A stretch of DNA of 64,000 nucleotides, taken from the NCBI GenBank assembly GCA_037447655.1, contig JBBHKE010001964.1, positions 62,001-126,000 of the forward strand, read 5' to 3'. Below the pieces are notes generated by a model, which saw only the letters and a list, made by a program, of their open reading frames with translations, did not search any database and had not been told where the DNA came from. Both the position numbers and the translations under genes were made by a program. Shown piece by piece: positions 11,613 to 23,290 of the stretch. The stretch comes from Zygnema cylindricum. Taxonomy: Eukaryota > Streptophyta > Zygnematophyceae > Zygnematales > Zygnemataceae. Position 1 is the first letter of the stretch. Every line of letters starts with the position of its first letter.

Positions 11613-12780
11613 TGTGAAGCTCGTATGCTTTTCAGGCACATCTTTATACCCTTATGGATTTCCAGGCTTTATTTCCCTTTTTCGGCCCTCGTGGTACAGA
11701 GAAATGAGCTCACCAAGCCAAACAAGATCCTTGTATTTCCTAAACTAAGTGGAACGCACTTTATTTCGCGCCTAACGGAGGCCGAAAGACAAAGTTCTAT
11801 CGTCTCAAAGATTGCGGTTCCGTTACATAATACCAGCTTCTGCTAGCCCTAGTGGGGGGTACATTGAGGATTGCCACGTAAACTTTCGGATTGCAGTTTA
11901 GATTATGCTATAAGCAATCTGTAGCAATTTAGTTCAGGTTCAGCTCACCAGTGGTCCAATTATTACATTAAGTCATAGCTTGGCACTTCCGTGTCCTTTT
12001 AGTACTTTGCCTTAAAACTATGGAACAAATAATAACTTCCGGCCGCGGATCTAGCCGCAGTCCGGAGCAGAAATTTTTGCCCGAAGTGTCGTTCACATTA
12101 TTTTGACTTATGTCAGTTCGGTTGGTATTGCTTGCCCCTCATTGGCTAATAGCGTAGGTTTGACTTTTGAGCCTGAAACTGGACAAGCTTTTGCTGTATA
12201 AGGCACCAAGGGCTGAAATAGACAGGTTGCTTTCAGTATTATCTTCTTTGAAAATCCTCAGAAATTCCAGCAAACCTTCTTTTTGGAAGAATCTTTGTTT
12301 TGTTTGACTTTATTGCCAACTTGATTTTTGGTTTTGTTTAATGTGGGAATCATAGTCCGGGATGGTAGTGAGCACTATTGTCCCTTTGGGTGATTTTTGG
12401 ACTTTTCGCTATTTGAAACCGAGAAGAGTCTAGTCGATTCCGGCTGCGGACACCAAGAGGTGAAGGAGCACCATATCTATTTCCGGTACTATCGGGAGAT
12501 GGGTTGCCTTTCCTTATTGTCATCGTTAATTTCCGGGGTATGTTAAGCTTGCTTCGCTATATTTTACATTTTCTGTCTTCTATTCTCTTTTTCGGGGGCT
12601 AGGTGATATTGTTTAATCTGAAATAACTATTCCTATTAATTTCTATATGTCCACGTGGTATTGCATTGGTGTATTCGCTTGTAGATTCTTTTACCTTGGG
12701 GTGAACCTCCTGGAGTAAAACTGCAACTACCTTGTATCCAAATAGTGGGTTTTGAGGGTACACCTGCAACAAACTTCCCT
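11329..12780 (+). repeat. Gypsy LTR (right copy), right edge uncertain
   Basis: The polypurine tract AAGAGGGGGGGAAA (11314-11327) is followed by TGGGATATCA at 11329, a normal 3' LTR start. A TATAAGG box at 12197-12203 precedes a transcript-start-like tract, which fits U3 and R. I cannot fix the CA end. Gag-like sequence of the same orientation follows at about 12996, so this may also be the 5' LTR of a second, mostly lost element. Confidence 0.55.
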
Positions 12781-12995
12781 TGGATAAAGCACATTACTGA
12801 TAAGCCACGTGTCTGCTCGGACTAGAGGGGATAAAAGCTTTTGGCTTTAGAAGCTCTCTTGGTGGTAGTGATTTTTGATTATTTTCATTTCCTCTTCTTT
12901 TGATACCTTTGTAATCATGGGGGGAGGAGAAGCTCAGGATTAGAATCTCTCGGGGGCCAATCCGGTAAGACGGGAGAATGTAACCGAGGGTCCCC

Positions 12996-14300
12996 ATGGG
13001 CCAGACCAAAGAGGCAAGGTCAACGAGAGCCCCATTTGGGTCCTCTTCCGAGGTCGGACTTCATACCCGATCAAAGATACTCAAGGCCAAGATTCACATT
13101 GACCCTGAGGTTCTGGCAGATCATAGCCGCCTTGGTCGAAAGGAACTCGATGCTCTTCATGACCTCCATGAATTGAAGGTGAAGCAGAAGTTAGTTTAGA
13201 GAGTAGCTCGGACTAATCGGGCCCGGTTGGTTAGATCTGTGGGGGGAGTGGTGGAGATCTTGACCAGCTCCTCTAAAAGCAGCTCGTCTGTCGGTGGCGG
13301 ACCGGTCTCAGAGGGTTCCCTACTCTCTCTCTACTCTATCTTCCTCTCGGGACACCAAAACCAGCTGACTGTCTCGAGGTCGTACTACTTCTCGGTCTCG
13401 TAGAGGAGAAGGGGGTAGAGAGAGGGAAGGGCGAGATTCTTTTAGGGGGAAGAAGTTTGACCACAAGGACAGCAAGGGGAGATTTGCACCTCTTCCCAAA
13501 GAAGAAATTTCTCCCACTCCCGTTTCAGGCCCCACCAAGAGAACCTCTCCAACCGTCCCTCGAGGCCGCCGTGCTGAAGGGTTTTGGCGATCCGAACCTA
13601 CCGATCCGGAAGTGCCGGGTACAAGTCCAAAAGATTTACCCGAGTGGCAATGGAGGACCAAGCCTAATGATCAAGAAATTTCGAAATGGGGATATCGGAT
13701 TTGACCGAAATAGTTGAAAGGGCTCAAGAATTATTGGAAGTTCTAAAATCCCAGGGACAAGCTATGGCCGGGGCCGGACCTGTCAGAGTAGATTGGGAGG
13801 CCTTGAAAGTAGAGAGGCGGAAGTTGTGGGAACAAGAATTACAACTCATAAGGGAAGCCGGCCGTATGTCAAGTGGGATACTCAGCGGGCAGATCCCTCT
13901 TAAACCACGAACCGAACCGTAGAGAGAAGCACCAACCAAAGGACACCCTCCTATTGCACGCACACCACCCAATGTTCCACCCTCGGAAACGGGTTCGAGC
14001 CTCCTTTTCAGCGAAAGAGGGGGGAAACAACAAACCTAATGTGGGGGGTTTGGGTGCAGATTCACCTTCTGAACCCAATGCAACTCCTCAGAAAGAGCCC
14101 ACCTTGGTTTCAGTGGAAGTGTCTAGTGAGCATGGTGGGCCTATAACCTGATATGCGGGGTTGGCCATTACTAGCAACAAAGATAAATTTGAGCACCACA
14201 AGCTTCCAACTCTGGAGCAGAATAACACAAGGCTCAGAAAGGACAAGTTACCAGGCAGTTTTATCGAGCTTAGAGTGGGTAGAGATAGGACAAGCACATA
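12996..14300 (+). pseudogene. Probable gypsy gag remnant
   Basis: A low-complexity, basic and Ser/Pro-rich reading path follows the LTR in the same orientation. One open stretch is at 12996-13196 (contains KILKAKIHIDPEVLADHS) and another at 13686-13919 (contains ISDLTEIVERAQELLEVL, a coiled-coil-like run). Between them are many stops. No zinc knuckle is seen. Position after an LTR and charge fit a decayed Gag or leader, but there is no decisive motif, so this could be non-coding. Confidence 0.4.
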
Positions 14301-14712
14301 GTAGCTAAAGCAGATTTGTTACCCCATTATAAAAAAATGAAGTAAAATTGATATAAGACAAATTGGACAAATTATCCCTATTAATAAAGTTGTATTCTTG
14401 TTCTGTCTTTTTTGGTCTGTGAATGGTAATTGTCTTCTCCTATGCACACAACTAAATAGCCTAACGCTAAAACACTTACTAAGTGGCGGTCCAATCATGA
14501 TATGCCACGTGTAAAATGTCCACCGCAAAATAAGACGTGGGGGACACATACATGTTCCGACAAAAAAGTTGCAAATTAAAATATCAAAATCCCGCTACAA
14601 TTCCCTTCCTGAAAATATCGCCTATACTACATAAACCGATTCACCTATAAAACACAAACAATACTAAGCAAATTGGTGTACCGGAGAATCGCTCGGAATC
14701 GCACTAAATTCC
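14301..14712. other. Non-coding spacer
   Basis: I see no gene. The stretch is AT-rich with a CCACGTGT G-box-like word near 14512. Its right part grades into the TRIM array. Confidence 0.4.
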
Positions 14713-14734
14713 AATAAGCTCCACATCCAACTGG

Positions 14735-14789
14735 TGGCATAGTAGTTATGTACTGACAACTCAAGTTAGAGATCCCAAGTTCGAGCCCT
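14735..14789 (+). promoter_or_regulatory. tRNA-like A and B boxes in TRIM LTR1
   Basis: TGGCATAGTAGTTATG (A-box-like, 14735) and GTTCGAGCCC (B-box core, about 14779) are spaced 44 bases start to start, as in a tRNA gene. The B box follows the Pol III consensus GGTTCGANNCC. This is internal-promoter-like; transcription is not shown. Confidence 0.5.
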
Positions 14790-14908
14790 GACCGGCTCAA
14801 TTTTCCCTTGTATGGGAAATGCCGAATCCCGGATTTCACGGAAATCTAACATGGTATCCGAGCTACTGCGATTGCAAATGATTTGACTGGCTTTCCCTTC
14901 AGGGGGGG

Positions 14909-15437
14909 TGTTGAATTGACACATGAAGCCGGTTCAATACGGGGTAGAATGTGATACGTCACAATCGAAGCCGCCTAAAACAAATAGGTACGGACCCACC
15001 AAGCTCCACATCGAGCTGGTGGCAGTGGTTAGTGCATTAATAGCTGTTGGCAGTGGTTAATGCGCTGATAGCTCAAGTCACATCGAGTTGGTGGCAGTGT
15101 TATTTCATTGATAACTGTTGGCAGTGATTATTGCGCTGTATCAAGTGAGAGTTCCCAGGTTCGAGCCCTAGCTGGCTCAATTTTCTCTAGTATGGGAAAT
15201 GCCAAATTTTTCTCTAGTATGGGAAATGCCAAATCCAAGATTTTACAGAAGTTGGCAATGGTTACTGCGCTGTTAGCTCAAGTCACATCAAGCTGGTGGC
15301 AGTGGTTACTGCATTCATAGTTGTTGGTGGTGGTTACTGCGTTGTATCAAGTGAGAGTTCCCACGTTTTAGCCCTGGCTGGCTCAATTTTCCCTAGTATG
15401 GGAAATGTCGAATCCCAGATTTCACAAAAATCTAACA
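14909..15437 (+). repeat. TRIM LTR2, internally expanded
   Basis: 529 bp, against 179 bp for LTR3. The extra length comes from several degenerate tandem copies of a tRNA-like segment (GGCAGTGGTTA.TGC ... CAAGTGAGAGTTCCCA.GTT) and a duplicated CTCTAGTATGGGAAATGCC tract. B-box cores are at 15158-15168 (GGTTCGAGCCC) and, degraded, near 15365. Confidence 0.7.
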
Positions 15438-15494
15438 TGGTATCTGAGCCAGCAGGATTGCGGATGATTTGACCGACCTTCCTCTGAGGGTGGG

Positions 15495-15673
15495 TGTTGG
15501 ATTGGCACATAAAGCCGTTTTAATACGGGGTAGAATGTGACACGTCACACTAGAAGCCGCCTAAAATAAATAGGTACGTACTCGCCAGGCTCCAAGTCCC
15601 ACGTTCGAGCCCTGGCCGGCTCAATTTCCTATGATGGGACATGCCGAATCCCATATTTCACGGAAATCTAACA
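15495..15673 (+). repeat. TRIM LTR3
   Basis: 179 bp, TGTTGG...TCTAACA. It shares the head (AATACGGGGTAGAATGTGA) and the tail (CCGAATCCCATATTTCACGG-like) with LTR2 but keeps only the B box (GTTCGAGCCC) of the tRNA-like segment. Confidence 0.75.
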
Positions 15674-16020
15674 CTTTGATAGTGTAGAAGACTTAATAGA
15701 CAGTACAAGAATCTTTTTTTTTCTTGGTTTCTTTCACTTATATTTATCTACCCATGTTAGATACGCCTGGAATAAGTTATAGATTCAGCTGACTTTGTGG
15801 CCTTTCTGTTCCCTATTTTGTATAAAGTCTTTCTCTCTCATATGTAAAACTTATCTTTATCAAAGAAAAAATTTTAACGACAAATTTTTCCCAATTGGAA
15901 TTTAGTTTTATCTCTTTTTTTTAGTGATAAATTGATACACAAATACACATTCACAAAATGCAAAGAAGAGGAAGCAAAACATTAAATTCATCAAAGTACA
16001 CGTAATACACGTAATACGTA
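15674..16020. other. Non-coding spacer
   Basis: AT-rich, with T runs and a TATAAAG word near 15820. No open frame, LTR edge or repeat that I can name. Confidence 0.4.
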
Positions 16021-17097
16021 ATGCTTAAGGCCATAAAGTGATTGTATCAGTTTGCACACCTTGCTTTCTTCTCCACTTTCCACAAATCCTTCCGGTTGCC
16101 TCATGTAGATTTCTTCTTCCAACTCTCCGTGTAAGAAGGCGGTCTTAATATCCATTTGGTGTATTTCCATATCCTCAACTGCGGCTAAACTTAAGAGGAT
16201 TTTGACAGAAGGGAATCTGACTACGGGTGCAAAGGTTTCTTTATAGTCTATTCCTTCTTTCTGAGTATAACCTTTAGCAACCAACCTAGCCTTATATCTT
16301 TCAATGGTTTTATCTAGGTTTAGTTTAAGCTTAAAAACCCACTTACATCCAATCGGTTTTCTGTCCGGTGGACAATCTACCAACTCCCATGTACTGGCTT
16401 CCATGATAGAGGCCATTTCTTCATTGATGGTAGTGATCCACCCGCTGCTTTCTGGGGTATTTATGGACTCTAAGTATGTCTGAGGTTCTTCTGGGTGAGA
16501 CATCTTTGTGAGTATATTATTTACATGTCTTTCTTGAAGTTGTTTACTACTTATTTTTCCTCCTTCAAAATCTGACTCCTGTATGGAAGGCATCCTCGGG
16601 TTTCGTTTAGGAAGATTCTCATCTCCCCTATCTTCCAATTCCGGTGTTTGATCAAGTTCATCGTCGATTTCCACTTCGTATTGTGGTGTTACCTCGGATG
16701 TTGTCCTTTCGTCCTTCTCCTTTGGCACATCTGCAGATTTTTCCTTCTCCCCGTCTTCATTCTCTTCATTTCCCAAGTCAAAGTCAAAATACTGAGCCGA
16801 TTCAAATTTGATTTTGACTTATTTGTTATATTTGAATGGATCAAAAGACATTACTTCATTCATCACCACTATATGTTTTACCAAAATGATATCTCTATTT
16901 TTCAAGTCATATACTTGATATCCTTTTGTGCTCTTATCATATCCTACAAGTTATCCTGGTTTCCCTCTTCCCTCTAACTTCCATTTAGTCTTATCGGAAT
17001 CCAAACTGTAGACTTGACTTCCGAACACTCTCAAACTAGAAAAATCTGGTTTTCTTCCTGTCCACCTTTCATACGGAGTTTCCTCCTTATTTGCCGA
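16021..17097 (-). pseudogene. Copia fragment E1 (integrase C-terminus to RT)
   Basis: Minus strand. The integrase C-terminal domain (ETPYERWTGRKP near 17070, GSQVYSLDSDKTKWKLEG) leads to an acidic linker and an RT N-terminal half that is open from 16776 ([49 protein letters not shown]) to LYGLK at about 16030. It duplicates 17640-18718 of E2 and lies directly beside it in the same orientation. The RT catalytic half and everything upstream of the integrase tail are absent. Confidence 0.82.
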
Positions 17098-19860
17098 ATT
17101 TATTGAGAACACCTACAATTGCAACTTTGTCCGGACGAGTAAAAATAGTAAAGTAAATTAAACTGCCAACGATTTTCCGATAAGGAATTCCTTCCATAAA
17201 CCTCTTTTCTTCCTCATCCATCTCATCATTCAAAATCAATATCCCTCCTTGTTCACTCCCCTCCGATACTTTCTTTAGATCCATGGGAGTGGTACACCCA
17301 TTTGCTTTCTCCACCTGAAAATTTCCTAGCATATTACTGATAGCTTGTTTGTGAGTGAGTCTTATAACTTTATTCCCTCTATCTCTCTCCATTTGAATCT
17401 CCAAAATATATTTTGCTTCGCCGAGATCTTTCATGTGCAACCGACTTCTCATAACATGTTTGAGTTTGTTAATCATATCTATAGACTTGCTTAATAATAA
17501 CAAATCATCAACATGAATAGCAATAAATATCACTCCATTTTCATCCTCAAATATATATATATATATAGATTGATCTGAACTTATTCTAATGTATCCCAAA
17601 CATATCAAAAATTCATCTAATTTTATGTTTCACTGCCGCGGGGCTTCCTTAACGCCATAAAGTGATTTCACCAGTTTGCACACCTAGCTTTCTTCTCAAC
17701 TTTCCACAAATCCTCGGGTTGCCTCATGTAGATTTCTTCTTCTAACTCTCCGTGTAAGAAGGCGGTTTTAATATCCATCTTATGTATTTCCATATCCTCT
17801 ACTGCAAGTATACTTAAAAAGTTTCTGACAGAAGGAAATCTGACTACCGGTGCAAAGGTTTCTTCATAGTCTATTCCTTCTTTCTCAGTATAACCTTTAG
17901 CAACCAACCTAGCTTTATATCTTTCAAAAGAGTTATCTGGGTTTAGTTTAAGCTTAAAAACCCACTTACATCCTATCGGTTTTTGATCAAGTTGACAGTC
18001 TACTAACTCCCATGTATTGGCTTCCATGATGGAAGCCATTTCTTCATTAATTGCAGTGATCCACCGGTTGCTCTCTGGGGTATTTATGGCCTCTAAGTAT
18101 GTCTTAGGTTCATCTAGGTGAGACATCTTTGTAAGTTGGTTATTTACTTGTCTTTCTTGAAGCCGTTTACTACTTCTTCTCCCTCCTTTAAAATCTGACG
18201 CAAGTATAGAAGGCATCCTCGGATTTCGTTTAGGAAGATTTTCAACTCCCCTATCTTCCAATTCCAGTAGTTGATCAAGTTCCTCGTCGGTTTCCACTTC
18301 GCATTGTGGCGTTTCTTTGGATATTGTCTTTTCGTCCTTCTCTTTTGGTATATGTGCAAATTGTTCCTTCTCCTCGTCTTCCTTTTTTTCATTTCCAAAG
18401 TCGAAGTCAAAAAACTGACCCGGTTCAAATCTGATTTTTACTTCTTTGATATTTTTGAATGGATCAATAAACTTTACTTCATTCATTACAACGATGTCTT
18501 TTATCAAAATGATATCTCACTTTTTCAAGTCATATACTCGATATCCTTTTGTGCTCTCATCATATCCTACAAGATATCCCGGTTTCCCTCTTCCCTCTAA
18601 CTTCCATTTAGTCTTATCAGAATCCAAACTATAGACTTGACTTCTCAACACTCTCAAACTAGACAAATCTGGTTTTCTTCCCGTCCACCTTTCATACGGA
18701 GTTTCCTCTTTATTTGCCGAAGTTGGCACTCTATTTTTGATGAAGTTAGCATAGTTCATAGACTCAGCCCAAAACAATAATCCTATTCTTTTATCAGTTA
18801 GCATACTTCAGGACATGTCTCCTAAAGATCTATTCACTCTTTTTGCTACTCCATTTTATTCCGGATTATAACGAATAGTTTTCTCATGATGGACTCCTTC
18901 TTTATTAAAATATTTTTCAACTTCTTTTGAGGTGTATTCTTTCCCATTATCACTTCATATCTCTTTTATTGAGGTTTCATGTAATTTTTCACTCCATACT
19001 TTGTATACTTTGAAACATCTTAGTACCTCTGACTTATGTCTAAGAAAATATAACTTAGTGTATCTAGACCAATCATATGTAATGGTTAGCATCCATCTCT
19101 TCCCCCCATGTGAAGCATACCTGGCTGGTCCCCAAACATCAGTGTGAACTAGATCTAATATTTTTTCTCTTCTAAATATAGATGCCTTTGGAAATGGGAG
19201 TCTATGAATCTTCCCTTGGGCACATCCACTAGAATCATCTGAGGTCTCATCATCTCTAAACTCAATCCCATCCACTATTCATTTTTTCTTCATTTTCTTT
19301 AATCTGTCTAGATTCACATGCCCTAACCTCTTTTGCCAAAGCATCATATCACTTCCACATGAGTAGAGAACACCCTTTTCATTGCAAAGTACAATTCGGA
19401 ACATTCTTTGCCTACCCTTTTCAGCTATGAAATAAACCTAATTATCAAAGCTAGCTGTAAAGATTCCTTTCTTGGTTCTTGTTTCGATTCATCTAGAACA
19501 GCTGTAGAGACTAGATTCTTGCTAAGTTGTGGAATGTAAAGATCATCTAAGAGTGTTACAATTGAAGCCTTTCCATCAACTAGAACTTTTAAATCAACCG
19601 ATCCAACAAGACTTGTGGTTTCTACTCTACCATCTCGATACTCTATCTCAACTGTTGGAATCTTTCATAATGCAGTAATTCACCTCTTTTCTTAGGACAT
19701 ATGTATCAAGACCCTTGAGTCTATCATCCACCCATCCTCAAGTGGATACCTCTTTCCTTCGAAATCACTCTTTTGTCTCCGAAGAATTTCTGCATGCTTC
19801 TCAGTGGTTATTGGTTTAAGAAGAAGCTTCTCGAGCTCCTCTTCCACTTTCGTTACTTCA
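17098..19860 (-). pseudogene. E2 pol: protease, integrase, RT, partial RNase H
   Basis: The protease region has an altered active site, MIDSRVLIHMS (near 19700), where DSGAS is expected. The pre-integrase tract (KRLGHVNLD) is near 19300. The integrase core is at 18955-19275 (CAQGKIHRLPFPKAS, FTHVWGPA-like, YDWSRYTKLYFL) with its C-terminal domain at 18517-18804. Linker and RT N-terminus occupy 17668-18507 (279 codons open). The RT catalytic box reads HVDD instead of YVDD near 17510, then EAKYILEIQMERDR. A dinucleotide TA run near 17550 and several stops separate the pieces. Confidence 0.82.
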
Positions 19861-20916
19861 TCTTGTCCCTCTTCATGAACTAGAGTTAGAAAAACTTTTT
19901 TTCTTTCCTCCATCTCTTGAGGAACCTTGTTCATCTTTCAGTCGGAGATCTCCAAGCTTAACACACTCTGCCATATAATGTCCCGGTTTCTTGCAGAAGT
20001 GATATAGTCCACCTCGAGGAGCTCCTCTTCCCTGTCGACAAATCTGCCACCTTCTTGTCCTCTTCCTCCAAAGTTTCAATAAGGATCCTTTCCCTTTTCC
20101 TCATCACGCTTACGCCAATCAGATCGTGCAGCCAATGCTTCAACACTTGGATTTCCTCTCCTAAGTTCTTTGGTACTCTCTTTCACTAAAATCATCCCCA
20201 TTGTATCATACCAATTCCAATTGCTATCACCTAGATCCTGCAACTGATTAATGATATTCTCATAATCTTTTGGTAGTTTCATTATCAGTGTATTAACTCT
20301 TTGTCTCTCAGACCATGTGTTACTTGCACTCTCTAGTTCTCCAAATAATGCTCCTAAATCATTGCAATAATCATTCATACTTCCTCCTTTGTAAGTATAA
20401 GCTGAAATCTTATTTTCCGCCAGTTGTTGCTTTTGCAATGACCCATTTTTATATTTGTTTACAAGAGATACCCAAATCTGAGAGGAAGATCTAACATGCA
20501 TAAGAGGAATGGCAATACCCTTCACTAGAATTTTGAGAATTAGTAGCTTAGCCACCTTGTCCATAAAGTTCCAATTTTCATATTCTGACTGTTCGGTCTG
20601 ACTCATTGTCACCATTGCTGGTGGTGTTGCTGCCGATATCGTCCTTGATAATGGAGTCCCTTGAGAAGCAACTCCTCCCTTTTTTCCTTCCATGATTATC
20701 TCCTCTCCTTCTTTATCATTGTTCGTGATGGTGGTTGTGGTGGTGGAGACGCCGGAAAAAGGTGTTCCTCCAAACCCAGGTTGAGGTGGACATCAAGTAT
20801 GCCCGGACACTATGCCCCATAGGTGTTTCCCAAAAAGTTCTCCCTCCATCATAATTTCCCAATAAAGAAATTCAGATCCATTAAATATGGGTACCCTTGA
20901 GGGTGGGCCCATAACC
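19861..20916 (-). pseudogene. E2 gag (broken)
   Basis: It starts MGPPSRVPIFNGS at the primer site (ATG at 20912), breaks near 20780, and is open as 205 codons from 20693 to 20076 (YCNDLGALFGELESAS, LIMKLPKDYENIINQLQDLGD, KSTKELRRG), the conserved copia Gag domain. A zinc knuckle, CKKPGHYMAEC with HF before it, is readable near 19970-20010. The frame breaks make it inactive. Confidence 0.8.
20902..20916 (-). promoter_or_regulatory. Primer-binding site of E2 (half-tRNA type)
   Basis: On the minus strand GGTTATGGGCCCACC, identical to element A over 15 bases and complementary to the initiator tRNA-Met anticodon stem-loop. It follows the LTR end AATTTCA directly. Confidence 0.8.
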
Positions 20917-21540
20917 TGAAATTTTGTGGTCTCCTTTAACCCACAAAATTAGCATTTAACCCACAAAATTAACAGCATATGTAAAGCCTCTAGGATATTA
21001 TTTGCCCCTTTCTCTTTCTCACTTAATAAATGCCGCCCAAGCACACAAAGATTCTAACCACCATAACCTTTGTGAGGACAATACTCCTTTGAGTCAAACG
21101 CAAAAAGAATCACTGAATTTTCTCCCCTGAGCAGTAAGTTATGGCTGGCAAAAGATGGCTTATAAATACAAAAGGTCACTTGGAGAGAGGAGCCTCAAAT
21201 ACGCTAAGTCCCTTAACTCCTACTCATAACTACCTATAACTCTACCCTAGGCCAATCAAAAGAGTGTATAGTACAAGAAGGTTTAGTGGCCTATTATACT
21301 TTTTATACGGACATTGTACAACATGGCCTTCTGGTTTACACTTGTCAACTTGGGAGCCATCGCTTCTCCTCCAATCTTTCCCAGCATCCAATGATGTGTC
21401 ACCAAGTGGTAAAGTGCGTCGCGCTGTCTAGAAGCCGCCGAAGATTCATTCGGGTTTGGCGGGGGCGACGAAGGCCGTTTGATCATATATTTTACACGAT
21501 TAGATTCGTGTCCGCGAGCGCTGTTTGACTATATATTCCG
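20917..21540 (-). repeat. E2 5' LTR (outer edge uncertain)
   Basis: The inner end is fixed by the primer site. On the minus strand, tracts GGCCATGTTGTACAATGTCC and CATAACTTACTGCTCAGG align with 63655 onward and with element A. That places at least 620 bases inside the LTR. The outer TG end is not recognised. Confidence 0.65.
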
Positions 21541-22735
21541 TTTCGTCAATTTTGGTCTGTTTAAGTCAAAGTGACGTTTCCATATAACTTTAATTAATTA
21601 CCAAACCATATACGTGTATCGTTTTGTTAACGCCCAAGTGGTTAAGGCATATGTCTACATAGTACTCCGTAGACCCAGGTTCAAATCTTGCTAAAGGCAA
21701 CATTTTGGTAATCTATCAATCTGTCTTATTGCCTGCTTGTCTGCCTGTTTTTTTTTGACAATGGCGGCATCTATGGTGACTTTCTCCCTCTCTTTACTAT
21801 AAATTTAAATTAAGAATTGAATATTAAATAATTATTTTCAACACTCACCTCAATTCTTAGTCAACTTTCAGTTTAAGTCCACAATTTTCTCTGCAAAATT
21901 TTAACTTAATTTAAAAACGAAAAAACCAAATTCTAAAATCATAAAACCCCGACTTCCTCTAAAATCGTAAGATTCAGAAAGCCCTAAACCGCAAACCTAA
22001 AAAGTATTCATAGAAAAGTAAAACCACGACCCTGGTTTTTATAGAGAAAACCTAATGTGGAAGACTGATTTTTTTTTGGCAAATCATTTTTTTCTTTCTT
22101 ATTCGATACCAATCTTGAATGTCACACTTTGAAAATAATGAGATTGCTTACTATAAAGAAAGCACATAATAAATGAAATGGTGAAGAAGTGATTGTTGCT
22201 TATAAATATATTACGTTGTTATTTGGTTTTTAAAAAGTGTTGCTTCAATTTTTTTATAGAAATAGACGAGAGAGGGAGAGGGAGAGAATATGACGGGAAA
22301 GAAAAAGAGGTATAATGGTGGTAGGCAAGGAAATATTGGGGGAGGGAGGTCTAAAGAGGAAAAAGTGATGAAGGTAGGACCGACGATAGATAGAGAATAC
22401 TGCAGATGGAGAGAGGGAGGAACAAAGGGTGGGAGGGAAGACGATTTGGGGGATATTGGTTTTAGGCGCTCACCCTAGCCCTTGGCCGAGGGATAGGGTA
22501 GATAAACCTAAAATATACAGTAGGAAGAAGTGTCGTTTATGTGGCTCACAAGGGTTTAGAGTTGGGAGTAGAAATAGATGTAGACAATAAAACAAGCAGG
22601 TTTAAACAGCTTTTAATGGAATTCTAGAAGTAGGAATTACAATTTTCTCAAGGACATTCTCTATCTAATAAAGTTGGATTCTCCTCCTATGACTATTCGT
22701 CTAATCTCTAAGATGTGTATGAACTCTATGATCTC
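21541..22735. other. Non-coding, AT-rich spacer
   Basis: No gene seen. It holds a tRNA-like segment (21637-21687), AT-rich sequence to about 22260, and a purine-rich tract of GAGAGGGAGAGG type at 22268-22440 that opens a short, probably spurious Gly/Lys/Arg-rich frame. The part after 22480 precedes the 3' LTR of F and may be the missing tail of that LTR or of element I, but I cannot align it. Confidence 0.4.
21630..21704 (+). repeat. tRNA-like segment (possible SINE head)
   Basis: A-box-like AGTGGTTAAGGC (21637-21648) and B-box-like GGTTCAAATC (21678-21687) have tRNA-gene spacing. The flanking bases do not make a 7-bp acceptor stem, so a functional tRNA is unlikely. A SINE or tRNA pseudogene fits. 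Confidence 0.45.
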
Positions 22736-22739
22736 TCTG

Positions 22740-23290
22740 TACAATTTCTCTAAATCTGAATAGTGCGACACTATTTTAAATTAGCTAAACTACAAATCCT
22801 TGTTTTCAGATATCTACAAATAGAAAACCGTACATTAAATGTTCTTGGCGCTTAGTCAACAGTGGTCCATAGCATCCGGCTGACTATTGTCGTGTAGTAT
22901 GAAGCACCTGAAACCGTCCAAGTGTGCTTCGTCATTTGTGGTCCTTTTTGAATCGCGTCCGTTAATTCGATGTCAATCAACGGCCCTTCTTGGCTGACCG
23001 TACCATACTTTCCCAGATATGTAGTTTGTGTTCCGTTCGCCCGTTTTTGTCAATCCGCTCGTTATTCTCCCGACACGTGTAACTGGTCATCGACGCTACT
23101 GCGTAAAACCTGCAACACCCTTTTCCTGCCGACGCGTGTCCAACTGGCCGTACAATACACTCTCTTAATCTTTTATTACTGTAACACAATTTGAGGTAAG
23201 TATAACAGGTTTTCATTTCCCAAAAATATTCTAAGTCCTTAATTCCTCCTCACAGCTCTATCTACTGAGTATAGATTTCCAAATTCAACA
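22740..23290 (-). repeat. F 3' LTR (distal end lost)
   Basis: On the minus strand the polypurine tract TAAAGATTTAGGGGAG (to 23291) is followed by TGTTGAATTTGG at 23290. From 23290 down to about 22740 it aligns with the split 5' LTR (for example GCCGACGCGTGTCCAACTGG near 23130 and 35370). Below 22740 the similarity is lost. Confidence 0.75.

Larger units (their letters stand above)
14713..15673 (+). mobile_element. TRIM array: three LTRs, two minimal internal regions
   Basis: A terminal-repeat retrotransposon in miniature. LTR1 (partial, 14713-14851) ends TCTAACA. A primer site TGGTATCCGAGC (14852-14863) matches the initiator tRNA-Met 3' end with one mismatch. A short internal region ends in CTTCAGGGGGGG, then LTR2 begins TGTTGAATTGAC at 14909 and ends at 15437. 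A second primer site TGGTATCTGAGC (15438-15449), a purine tract (GAGGGTGGG), and LTR3 (15495-15673) follow. The internal regions are only 57 bp each and there is no coding capacity. Such LTR-int-LTR-int-LTR chains arise by recombination between copies. Confidence 0.8.
17098..21540 (-). mobile_element. Ty1/copia element E2, 3' end missing
   Basis: Reading from high to low coordinate: 5' LTR (20917 to about 21540), half-tRNA primer site, gag, protease, integrase, RT and part of RNase H. It is cut at 17097 exactly where E1 begins, so RNase H stops after ..AIVGVLNKF and no 3' LTR remains. It is closest to element A in gag and LTR. Confidence 0.8.

Noticed and set aside
21630-21704. Functional tRNA gene
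   Set aside because: A and B boxes are present, but the acceptor and anticodon stems cannot be drawn convincingly and no Pol III T-run terminator sits at the expected place.
22290-22478. Gly/Lys/Arg-rich 62-codon frame
   Set aside because: Low-complexity purine-rich DNA with no start context, homologous domain or neighbours.
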